Virus record (IMG/VR): IMGVR_UViG_3300009154_000255
Location: 1 to 25,145 of that record
From: a virus
Direction: 5' to 3' (one strand)
Length of the DNA stretch: 25,145 bases
The translations under genes and the position numbers were made by a program. Of this stretch, positions 1 through 7,700 are shown piece by piece. Positions within the stretch are counted from its first letter, which is position 1. The number at the start of each line of letters is the position of its first letter. Under the pieces are notes generated by a model. It was given only the letters and a program-made list of their open reading frames with translations. It had not been told where the DNA came from and ran no database searches.

Positions 1-117
1 AATAACGGCGGCAGTGTGTCGTCTTCTCCTGGGTATCAATCGTCTTTTTATATACAAACAGATATAGCATCTAGCCTTTTGATTAATTTTGATTGGACGG
101 CAAGCTCGGAGTTATAA
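1..117 (+). CDS. C-terminal end of a probable tail fibre/tail protein (partial)
   Basis: An open frame runs from the first base to a TAA at 115-117 and encodes the last 38 residues of a protein that starts outside the window. The tail is rich in Ser, aromatic and beta-branched residues and ends in FDWTASSEL, as in beta-structured fibre or receptor-binding domains. No domain can be recognised from so little sequence. The assignment rests on position: in T7-type podoviruses the fibre gene is followed by the holin, and a holin-like gene follows here at 313. The next gene starts two bases after the stop (TAATCATG), so the two are probably co-translated. Reading frame is fairly certain; function is inference. 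Confidence 0.6.
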   Translation, partial: NNGGSVSSSPGYQSSFYIQTDIASSLLINFDWTASSEL

Positions 118-119
118 TC

Positions 120-299
120 ATGCCAACATACACAAATGCCCAATACTTCTACAACTTTGGCACCACCACGATTTGCGGAATCATGGTTGATATTAACGGC
201 ATCACCTCATCTGTGCCCATTGACCCAGCCAACACAGACTACGCAAACATAATGGAGCTAGTTGCATCTGGCTCGTTGTCGATCCTCCCAGCCGAATAA
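120..299 (+). CDS. Small phage protein, 59 aa, unknown function
   Basis: The start is the ATG at 120 because GGAG lies eight bases upstream; a TTG at 93 in the same frame has no ribosome site and would overlap the upstream gene. The protein is acidic and soluble, with no membrane segment. Its C-terminal half contains a VPIDPANTDYANIMEL stretch. The DPANTDY pattern recurs in small proteins and C-terminal tails encoded beside phage tail-fibre genes (from memory, not searched). It is probably a fibre-associated or assembly-linked protein, but this is inference. It is followed by the holin-like gene after 13 bases, in the same direction. Confidence 0.65.
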   Translation: MPTYTNAQYFYNFGTTTICGIMVDINGITSSVPIDPANTDYANIMELVASGSLSILPAE

Positions 300-312
300 A
301 GGATAATCAGTC

Positions 313-549
313 ATGGTCACTGCTGATGAAGCAATCTCACTAAAAGAAGAAGCAGAGAATCTAGGTCTGCATGTTCAGATGTGCGCTATCCGATACAATC
401 GTGTGATCTCTAGGTTAGATAGACAAGATCAATTACTTATCAGCATTCGTACTGGCGTATGGGGTGCAGTAGTAGCACTCTGTGGTATGGGTGGTGCTAT
501 ATACACAACAGGCGCAACAGTGATTAGTCATCTAGCTGGCATTCGTTGA
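313..549 (+). CDS. Holin-like small membrane protein, 78 aa
   Basis: AAAGGA nine bases before the ATG supports this start. Residues 1-45 are charged and probably helical/coiled (EAISLKEEAENLG, then NRVISRLDRQDQLL). Residues about 48-72 form one hydrophobic segment (VWGAVVALCGMGGAIYTTGATVI), and only a few residues follow. A coiled N-terminus plus one C-terminal membrane helix is the plan of XhlA-like and single-span podoviral holins, and the position after the fibre gene matches T7 gene 17.5. Such proteins permeabilise the inner membrane to time lysis. No endolysin or spanin is seen in this window. An alternative is a virion-associated membrane protein. Confidence 0.55.
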   Translation: MVTADEAISLKEEAENLGLHVQMCAIRYNRVISRLDRQDQLLISIRTGVWGAVVALCGMGGAIYTTGATVISHLAGIR

Positions 550-560
550 GATTTATAGAG

Positions 561-608
561 TGATGCGTGTGTGCATCTTGTTTCTTATTTATAGTCACAC
601 ACGCATCA
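561..608. other. 13-bp perfect inverted repeat downstream of the holin-like gene
   Basis: TGATGCGTGTGTG at 561-573 is exactly complementary to 596-608, with a 22-base loop. It begins 12 bases after the holin stop codon, where a late transcript would end. The downstream sequence is TTCTTATATATA, not a clean U-run, so an intrinsic terminator on + is possible but imperfect. On - the hairpin would cap an RNA initiated at the 707-735 promoter. It could also be an RNase III site or part of an origin. Confidence 0.5.
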
Positions 609-700
609 TTCTTATATATACATACATTTATATAAATAGTTTATTGCGAAGCAACTACTTGGCAGCCGGCGACGAAGGGGCCGGATACATCTTCGCTAAT
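561..700 (-). ncRNA. Candidate structured antisense RNA
   Basis: A - strand transcript from the promoter at 707-735 would start near 700 and has no convincing reading frame. Its first 58 bases fold: AUU plus GCGAAG (700-698 and 696-691) pairs with CUUCGC plus AAU (651-643) around one bulged base, enclosing a CCGGC/GCCGG hairpin (684-680 with 670-666). An AT-rich stretch with the perfect palindrome ATTTATATAAAT (626-637) follows, then the 13-bp hairpin at 561-608. The GC-rich block stands out in AT-rich surroundings. Because both strands can form the structure, it could instead act in the late + strand mRNA, or be an origin. Confidence 0.3.
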
Positions 701-706
701 GATGCA

Positions 707-735
707 TATATACCATATATTTATGCTTGTGTCAA
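707..735 (-). promoter_or_regulatory. Sigma70-type promoter, leftward
   Basis: On the - strand a perfect TTGACA (735-730) is followed by a 17-base spacer and TATATA (712-707), preceded by TATGG. The sequence TTGACACAAGCATA is identical to the start of the strong promoter at 21453-21481, and TATGGTATATA recurs in the promoter at 24820-24849, which suggests a phage promoter family. It faces left, against the late genes, so its product would be antisense. Confidence 0.55.
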
Positions 736-755
736 GCCCTAATTCATGGTATATA
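727..755 (+). promoter_or_regulatory. Mirror-image promoter toward the GNAT/core-protein genes
   Basis: TATATA at 750-755 lies in the right arm of the inverted repeat. Seventeen bases upstream is TTGTGT (727-732), only three matches to the -35 consensus. Transcription would start near 762 and give about 43 bases of leader before the ATG at 805. The -35 hexamer overlaps that of the leftward promoter. The box is weak, so an activator or another sigma factor may be needed, or it may be non-functional. Confidence 0.35.
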
Positions 756-804
756 TGCATAAATCGACAGGCTGAAACATTTCGTGATGAGGACGTAGTG
801 CATT

Positions 805-1260
805 ATGACCATCACTATTAGGCCGTTAGAAGAAGAAGACAGAAGCATGTTCATTGCTATGATTCAGGCAATGCATGGTGAGTCTAAGTACAAAGCTATA
901 CCATTTGAAGATGATAAGATCAATTGGTCTATTGATGCTGTGCTACAAAATGATGGCATGACGTGCTATGTCGCAGAAAAGGAAGGCTCTCTGCTAGGCT
1001 TTATTGCTATGCAGATTATGACGTACTACTTTAACCGTGGCACGTATGCAACCGATCAATCATTTTATGTCTATCCTTCATGGCGGATGACTTCTGTGCC
1101 TATGCGCCTTATTCGTGCAGCAGAATTGTGGGCAGAGATCAACCGTTGTGGCGCTATTGTCCTAGGTGTAACAGCACCAGAAAGCTTAGAGAAGGTAGAG
1201 AAGTTTTATACAAAGATCGGCTACCAGAAATGGGGCAGCATTGTAAGAAAGGAGTTTTAA
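805..1260 (+). CDS. GNAT-family N-acetyltransferase-like protein, 151 aa
   Basis: The ATG at 805 lies about 11 bases after GAGGA. The length and order of elements fit a GNAT fold: beta1 (TITIRPLEEEDRSM), then MTCYVAEKEGSLLGFIAM as beta2-beta4, YATDQSFYVYPSW before the acyl-CoA loop, and GYQKWG at the end. The usual RxxGxG/A pyrophosphate loop is degenerate, reading RMTSVPMRL, so CoA binding or catalysis may be impaired. In T7-type phages the first internal core gene (gp13-like) is related to GNAT proteins (from memory), which suits this position two bases before a core protein gene. Role may be virion assembly or host modification after ejection; that is inference. Confidence 0.75.
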   Translation: MTITIRPLEEEDRSMFIAMIQAMHGESKYKAIPFEDDKINWSIDAVLQNDGMTCYVAEKEGSLLGFIAMQIMTYYFNRGTYATDQSFYVYPSWRMTSVPMRLIRAAELWAEINRCGAIVLGVTAPESLEKVEKFYTKIGYQKWGSIVRKEF

Positions 1261-1261
1261 T

Positions 1262-2227
1262 ATGTGTGGTGGTGGTGGCGGAGACAAAGGTCGAGCGGCA
1301 ACCGACGCAGCAATGCGTGCAGAGGATGAGCGTAAGGCCGCAGCAGCCGCAGCAGCAGCAGAAGCAGCGCGTGTGCGCGACGCAGATACAGCATCAGCCG
1401 CAGCCGCAGCTGAGCGAGATGCATACAATAACAATCTAAACTTTGCAACTACTGCTGCGAAGTCACGGTTGATTAACTCACTCAAAGATCGTAACGTGTT
1501 TGCTGATCCATACATGGACAGGATCAATCAAGCAGTTGCCGATCAACAAGCATTGATACCAACCAATGACAAGAACATAGGTTCATACTTTGGTAAAGAC
1601 TTTGTCGATAACGTACTCAATGGCATAACTGCAAGTGAGCGTGGAAAAGTCACTAAGCAGGTGAATTCTAAGTATTCACCAACCTTTGCTGACAACATGT
1701 TTAGCAATGATGCTAATGATTCATACATCAATAAGATTCTAGAAGGTCAGCGCACTGAGGCAACACAGAGCATTGATCGTGCAAGAGCGCGTGGCAATCT
1801 AGATGACATGGGCTACAGCCGTGCGCTGGGGCGCATTGGTGAGCTTTCATCTGCTGGATTCAATACAGCAAATAACCTTGCTGATGCAAGGATCCAAGGC
1901 TATCGTGGTTCTGTCAATGACATTATTAACAATGCAAAGTCTGCTGCTGGTGCGTATAACCTAGGTGATTCATTCAACATAGATGACTACGACACACAGA
2001 TTGCAAACAAGCAGGCTGAGTTTGGTAAAAACCTAGAAGGTGATACCAACGCAGCACTGGCTGGTCAAACATTCTTTGACATTGGTGACATCTTGAACAA
2101 GGGTGGTATCGCACAAGGTGCAGTGAATCCATCTGTAACAGGCACACCTAACACTGGTGCGACTGGTGCTAATGGTGTGAACGTGAACCTGCTACAGCGT
2201 GGTGCTGGTCAGGGTAGTGTGTTCTAA
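1262..2227 (+). CDS. Internal virion (core) protein, 321 aa
   Basis: AAAGGAG seven bases before the ATG marks the start, one base past the upstream stop. The N-terminus is MCGGGGGDKG followed by an Ala-rich, charged helix (about residues 15-50). The middle is long and alpha-helical, rich in Asn, Asp and Ala, with many RA and AR pairs. The end is Gly/Thr/Asn-rich (GTPNTGATGANG) and closes with QGSVF. A MCGGGG start, helical body and glycine-rich tail are common in podoviral internal core or DNA-ejection proteins; exact homology was not tested. It lies between two GNAT genes and is probably translated with them. It should be packed in the capsid or ejected with the DNA. Confidence 0.6.
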   Translation: MCGGGGGDKGRAATDAAMRAEDERKAAAAAAAAEAARVRDADTASAAAAAERDAYNNNLNFATTAAKSRLINSLKDRNVFADPYMDRINQAVADQQALIPTNDKNIGSYFGKDFVDNVLNGITASERGKVTKQVNSKYSPTFADNMFSNDANDSYINKILEGQRTEATQSIDRARARGNLDDMGYSRALGRIGELSSAGFNTANNLADARIQGYRGSVNDIINNAKSAAGAYNLGDSFNIDDYDTQIANKQAEFGKNLEGDTNAALAGQTFFDIGDILNKGGIAQGAVNPSVTGTPNTGATGANGVNVNLLQRGAGQGSVF

Positions 2228-2694
2228 TGTATACAGTGCAACTTGAACCAATCACTGTAGACTTTGCTAGGGATGCTGACGCATTAGCACTCTTGTCTCG
2301 TGCTGCTATATGCAAAGCAATCCCAGAAGCAGATGCGATGCCTCCATACATGATTAAGTGGGATCAGTATCTCACTGTGCATGACACAATCCTGTCTGCC
2401 ACCGCACGTGACTTTGACGATGACTCATTGCTAGGATTTATCATATACAATGTGTATGAGCATCCACACCATGCAGGTATGATTGTAGGCTTTTGCACTA
2501 TCATCATGTCACACCCTGAGCATCGTGGTGAGGGCATAGGCAAAGCAATGTGTGCATTCATGGAACCGCATCTTAAAGCTGCCGGTGTAACCACAGTGCT
2601 GCATGGTCATCGTCTTATGTACAACACAAAGCCTATGTTTGAGTCACTAGGCTACTCACTTGTAGATCATATCTACGCGAAGGAGATTGCATAA
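2227..2694 (+). CDS. GNAT-family N-acetyltransferase, 155 aa
   Basis: The ATG overlaps the preceding stop (TAATG) and its own stop overlaps the next ATG in the same way, so translation is coupled on both sides. The acyl-CoA signature is intact: HPEHRGEGIGKAMCAF around residues 98-113 contains the RxxGxG/A loop. MIVGFCTIIM just before is beta4, and a late strand-helix ends in FESLGYSLVDHIYAKE. Unlike the GNAT at 805 this one should bind acetyl-CoA. The substrate is unknown. Its place within the core-protein genes suggests expression with the virion proteins, perhaps as a core component or an ejected host-modifying enzyme. Confidence 0.8.
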   Translation: MYTVQLEPITVDFARDADALALLSRAAICKAIPEADAMPPYMIKWDQYLTVHDTILSATARDFDDDSLLGFIIYNVYEHPHHAGMIVGFCTIIMSHPEHRGEGIGKAMCAFMEPHLKAAGVTTVLHGHRLMYNTKPMFESLGYSLVDHIYAKEIA

Positions 2695-3665
2695 TGGCTA
2701 TTACAGCAGCACTGATCGGTGCTACCGCTACAGCCGGTGCGGCTGGCATGGGCATGATGAACGCCAATGCAGCAAGCAAGAATGCTAAAGCATCTAACAA
2801 CTTAGCGATGCAGCAGTTTTTAGAGCAGCGTCGCCTTGCTGGCGTGCAAGAAGAGATGGCACGCGCTGGTTCTGTAGACGCACGCGGTAACACCACATCA
2901 TACGTTCCTGGCGTTGGTTGGGTCACTACTGCCACACCAATGACTAGGCAGTTGATTAACGCATCTGATACAGAAGAATTACGTCGTAATACTGTCGATG
3001 CTATGCGCAATCGTTTGCGTAACCAGAATACGTTTGAGCGCCAAGGCAGAGAAGGTCTGGCGGCAGATGCAGCACTTGCTTCTGGTAAGGAAGGCGCGCA
3101 GAGTCTTAATGACATTCGTGCGCTACTCACTGAACAGAACGTAGCACATGCAGTCAGTGGCGCTAACGATCTACGCAATCGCATTAGTCTAAACGCAATA
3201 CGCCAAGGCACTGGTGGTGAGACTGCTGTAGCACAGCTAGGCAGGCAGGCGCTTATGGACACACGCAGTGCCATTGCTGATGCTAATGCTGCGGCTAATC
3301 CAGAGTTTCTATCAAGAAAGCAAGGGCGTGAAGCAGCCGCAACCAATCAGTACAACACCTTTGCCGCACGAGCTACAGCACCAGATGGTACTACCTTTGT
3401 GCCTTCCAATATTGATGAAGGAATCAATGAAGGACTCGCAAGCAAGGCTGCTATGGCACAACGAGGCTTGGCTCAGGCAGGCACTGTTAATGCGCCGCAG
3501 CTACGCTTCGCAGAAGATCGCACACCAGTTGCTCTTGCCAGTCTAGGCAGCTCACTTAGTGGGCTAGTGCAGACAGGTAATAAGTATTTGAGCAACAGAA
3601 GCGCGAATGCTCCTAACAATTTGAGCTTTGATACGCCTAACAGGTATGAAAATCCTAATATCTAA
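2694..3665 (+). CDS. Internal virion protein, gp14-like, 323 aa
   Basis: The ATG overlaps the upstream GNAT stop. The N-terminus AITAALIGATATAGAAGMGMM is a Gly/Ala hydrophobic segment (residues 2-22), followed by helical, Gln/Ala/Arg-rich sequence (ASKNAKASNNLAMQQFLEQRR). A hydrophobic small-residue N-terminus followed by a helical rod is the layout of T7 gp14, which lines the outer-membrane channel during DNA ejection. The second half holds repeated helical stretches (DLRNRISLNAIRQG, ALMDTRSAIADANAAA). The end is Asn/Ser-rich and polar. No enzymatic motif is visible. The assignment rests on gene order and N-terminal character; sequence homology was not tested. Confidence 0.6.
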   Translation: MAITAALIGATATAGAAGMGMMNANAASKNAKASNNLAMQQFLEQRRLAGVQEEMARAGSVDARGNTTSYVPGVGWVTTATPMTRQLINASDTEELRRNTVDAMRNRLRNQNTFERQGREGLAADAALASGKEGAQSLNDIRALLTEQNVAHAVSGANDLRNRISLNAIRQGTGGETAVAQLGRQALMDTRSAIADANAAANPEFLSRKQGREAAATNQYNTFAARATAPDGTTFVPSNIDEGINEGLASKAAMAQRGLAQAGTVNAPQLRFAEDRTPVALASLGSSLSGLVQTGNKYLSNRSANAPNNLSFDTPNRYENPNI

Positions 3666-3683
3666 CAGATACACGAGGTAATC

Positions 3684-4721
3684 ATGGCAGATGAATTTAC
3701 AGCAGAAGGCACACTGGCTAATGTGCTGAGTGGTGTGCAGAACCGCTCTAGGCTTACATCACCAGATCGTAAAGCATACGATCCATCTACGGCTGAGATT
3801 AGCATCCTTAACCAACTAAGCGGTCCTGGTGCTAGTCAGCTAGTAGGCTTCTTGGGTGGTGCGCGTGCTGATAGACAAGCAGCATCGGATCAATATGACA
3901 CTAGCCTTGCCGCGGTGAATAACCGTGCGGCGATTCTAGCGCAACAAGATGATGCTACTAAACGTCGTGGACAGAATGTAAACCTTGCAGTTGCTGGTGC
4001 TCAGAATCCTAACGCATCCGCGGCATTTAATTTGATATATGAGCAGATCCGACCAGAAGCACGTGGTCTTATGAACCAGTTAGCAGTAAGCAATGGTCAA
4101 TACCGTCAGGCTCAAGTAGAAGAGACACTAGCGCAGGCTGCAGAGCGTCGTGCTAATGCTGCTGATGGTGGTAGTGGTGGCGCGGCTGCCGCACGTAATG
4201 ATCCTTTGAGCATTGCAAACCTTACGAGAGTGCAGACACAAGTACGCGCCGCAGAGAACGCCGCAGATCGAGCAACTGCACAAGAACTTACTCGTATATA
4301 TGGCAGGCCGGTTAATCAGGTAGAGATCGCACGTGGCACATTCATTCCAGCAGGCGGTCAAGCACCACTAACTGCTGAACAACAGGCAGCAGCTTCTGCG
4401 CTTATTGCGCGCAACCGTGCCGCTGCTCGTGATGGTGTACTAGCTATCTATCCAGACGCAACACGTCAGCGTTTTGGCACACAGCCACAACCTGCACAGC
4501 AAGGTGCGACGCCTGCGGCACCAGCACCAGCGCAAGCACAAGCACCAGTGGTCCAACCCGCTGCACCTGCTGCGGCAGCACCAACTGTAGTAACACCAGA
4601 AGCACGTACTAGAGCGCAAGCACAAGCAACTGCTGCTGGTGGCACACTACAAGTTAACCCTGCTACTGGCGCAATGCGCATTAAGCTGCCAAATGGAACC
4701 TTCCAGCCTATAGGACAGTAA
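3684..4721 (+). CDS. Internal virion protein with Ala/Pro/Gln-rich linker, 345 aa
   Basis: GAGGT four bases before the ATG supports the start. Residues 1-155 are helical. A short GGSGGAAAA linker follows near residue 160, then another helical stretch (LTRVQTQVRAAENAADRATAQELTRIY). Residues about 258-300 are low-complexity Ala/Pro/Gln, built from PAQ and APA units. The last 35 residues (GGTLQVNPATGAMRIKLPNGTFQPIGQ) look like a compact beta unit. It lies between the gp14-like gene and the 1231-aa gene, the place of gp15 in T7, so a core/ejection role is likely. It is much shorter than T7 gp15, so equivalence is uncertain. Confidence 0.5.
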   Translation: MADEFTAEGTLANVLSGVQNRSRLTSPDRKAYDPSTAEISILNQLSGPGASQLVGFLGGARADRQAASDQYDTSLAAVNNRAAILAQQDDATKRRGQNVNLAVAGAQNPNASAAFNLIYEQIRPEARGLMNQLAVSNGQYRQAQVEETLAQAAERRANAADGGSGGAAAARNDPLSIANLTRVQTQVRAAENAADRATAQELTRIYGRPVNQVEIARGTFIPAGGQAPLTAEQQAAASALIARNRAAARDGVLAIYPDATRQRFGTQPQPAQQGATPAAPAPAQAQAPVVQPAAPAAAAPTVVTPEARTRAQAQATAAGGTLQVNPATGAMRIKLPNGTFQPIGQ

Positions 4722-4722
4722 C

Positions 4723-7700
4723 ATGCCAGATGACGGCTTCGTAGATGTACCTGCTGATGGCTTTATAGATGTCCCGGCTCGTACAGTAGGTAGCACATTA
4801 CTTGAGCGGTTAGGTAGGCAAGCAGTTGCACCTATCTTACGCTTTCCTACAGACACCTTACTAGGCATCTCAGGAGCATTAGGTAGCGACTGGGCTGCAC
4901 GCAATGCACAGATGATTGGCAATCGCATTGACTCTGAGCTAGGCACTAGAGAGGTTAACGTATTCGATCCGAACAATACTGCTGGTGATTACTCAGAGTT
5001 TGCAGTGCGTAATGGCATCAGTGCATTAGTAGGCTTACCAGTGCGAGCTGCTACAGCAATCACTGGCTCAATTAAGCCTGGCATGCGTATTGTAGAAGCA
5101 CTGACTCCTGTCACTCTACCACTAACGCGTGGTAACATTGTTGCTAATGCTGTAGGGTCTAACGCAGTCACTGCTGCTGTTCAGGGTCTAAATGAGTTAG
5201 ACGAGAACGCACGTGGCCGTGTCGTAGCACCTAGTGATGGCTTTGTAGATGTAGCACCTGAACAGGCAACAACACCAGTGCCATTGGGTGATGGCTTTGT
5301 TGATGTGCCAACAGAGCAGCCTAGGTCTACATACGGCATGATCCGTGACAACATAGCACCAGTAATGCTAGGCGCTGCTGCACTACTCGGTGGTACGGGT
5401 GCTGCACGACAAGTCATGCGCAATCGTGCGGCTAATGCTGCTATGGATGGCAGCTATGTCGGACAGACACAGCGCGGTAATGATAACTATCAGCCTGGTG
5501 CTGCTGAGACTGTGGTGCAGCAGACTCTAGATGAGACTGCTAGTGCTCAAGCTGCAATGACTAGAGCAGCAGAGCGAGGACTAGTCACACCTGAGTTTGC
5601 ACGTAATGCTAATGAAGGATTTAGCACTAACATTAGTCCTGCACCGACTATGGAGCGGGCAGAAGAGGTGCTGAACACTGGTAGGTTCCTTGATACAGGC
5701 ATCACTACTATTGCACCACGTGAGTATGAGCTTAGCATTGCGAATCTAGGTGTAGAAGATCCAGCATTGTACAGGCTGTTCAATGATGCATCTGCGGCAG
5801 GTGATGAGTTAAACTCACGTACTGCTTTACTTAATGCAGGGCAGAGAATGCCTGGTCCATTGCAGCCAGGAGTAGCACCGACTGCTGCGCGGCGCTTCCT
5901 ACGCTCTGAGGATGATGCAACACTACAGCAGCGGCTAGATGCAGGCTATGCTAACCCACGTGTTGCACAACTCATGGCTGAGCGTCAACAGATTCAAGCA
6001 GCACTGCGTGAGTTTGCTGTGCATGAGCGGCTATACTCACAGCAGACAGCAACTAAGTACGCTAATGCGCATCCTGAGTGGATTCATACACTAGATCCAG
6101 ACAATAGCCCATTTACTAGACGTAATATGACTACTAACAGGACACCAGAGGAGCTTAGTGATCCTGTTATCTCTATGCATGAAGCTGTTCGTGATTACGT
6201 AGATGCTGCGTTAGTCAATCGCCAGCGTCGCGCGCTTATGGAAGCATCACAGGCTATTGCACGCACTACACCAGATGGTCTACAGACTGTAGGCATTGGT
6301 AAGTCTGCGCCTATCGCGCTAGCAAACGCAAATCAGTCACCTGGCACGACTATTATTCGTGTCAAAGACGGTGACATAGTGATGGGTGTAGAGGTTATTC
6401 CCGCAGTAGCACGTGGCTATCAGACTGTGCCTAGACTTGTGGCACCATTCCTGTCATCACTAAGTCGTGCGTTCTCTGGTGCTACTGTAGGTAAGGTCGC
6501 GGCACTAGTTGGTGCGGTGCAAGCATTTACGTCTGCTGCATTTGCTGGTTCCGCTATCATGGCATCACGGCCTAGAGGCACTAGTGCTGGCATACTCGAT
6601 AGTGCATTACTAAGTGCTACTGGCAGAAACTTACCTATACCTGATCCTACATTCATATTGCAAAGCCTGTATACAGGACTTGCGGGTATAGGTGCAGAAG
6701 CATCACGTGCTATTGCGTCACAAGTGCTTCGTAGCATCATCTCTGATGGAGCACTGGTGCGCACGCTAGGCCCACGCACTTCTGCATTTATTGCTAAGAA
6801 GTTTGGTGACATCTACACAGCATCTAGTCTAGCACGAGCACGGCAGGGAGGGTTGTCTACTACAGGCATCAACTATAACCCTGCATATGAACAGAGCATA
6901 AAGTTTGCTAACAAAGCATTGACACCTGAGTACAGACTGCTGCTTCCTAAAGACCAAGCGGCACAAGGTCTAGCAGCAATCGAAGAGTTTGCACGCTTTC
7001 ATGGTAGGCAACTAACACCTGCATTCTTAGGTAGAGCGTGGCAGTTGTTTGGCAACGTGCTAGACATCATAGCGTCTGCACCTAACGTAGCATTTGCTAA
7101 TCAGAACCTTGGTAGGGCAGGGTTCACTGACCAAGCCGTGTACGGTATGGCACGCAGGCTTGCAGGTGATCCTGCGGCACGTGGTGCGAATCCAGGATTG
7201 CAGATGGCAACGTCTGCTATTCCATTCTCTAACACCACTATGCAAAGCATTCGTGCGCACGCTAGAGGATTCAGTGAGCATCCTCTACGGTATGCAAGCA
7301 CGTATATTATGATTGGTGGTACTGTACCACTTGTCACTCTAGCATCTGCATTGCTTGCAGATGAGTATGAAGGGGGAGATAAGTACATCAACTACATGCT
7401 CAACATGTCTGCTAGAGACGTGTTGTCTGGTGCTATGTTCTTTATTCCAGGTGTAGCGCCTAACAATGGCATGCGTATTCCAGTAGATCCAATGTTTGCA
7501 CCAGGCATTGCTGCTGCTACTGCGACAGTCACACAGTTTATGGGGATTGAGGATTACATAAAGAGCGGTCAGTTAAGTGCTGTCCGTGAGAACATCTACT
7601 CATTCCTCAATGATCGTAATGCACAACTTGCATCTACGAGTCTTACTATGTCACTTGATCCGACGGAAGCGTTGACTAACATTACTCAAGGGCTAGGTCT

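Larger units (their letters stand above)
702..760. repeat. 15-bp perfect inverted repeat flanking a promoter core
   Basis: ATGCATATATACCAT at 702-716 is the exact reverse complement of 746-760, separated by 29 bases. The centre holds CTTGTGTCAAG (727-737 region), itself an inverted repeat. Each arm supplies a TATATA box for an outward-facing promoter, so the repeat is part of a symmetric divergent promoter and could also bind a dimeric regulator. A perfect 15-bp repeat is very unlikely by chance in a 255-bp gap. Confidence 0.75.

Noticed and set aside
560-742. 60-aa + strand frame
   Set aside because: GTG start without ribosome site, made of hairpin and AT-repeat sequence, unlike real proteins in the window.
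640-804. Known self-cleaving ribozyme or guanidine riboswitch
   Set aside because: GAAAC and GACGA motifs are present, but the hammerhead CUGAUGA core, twister core and closed ACGR tetraloops are absent.
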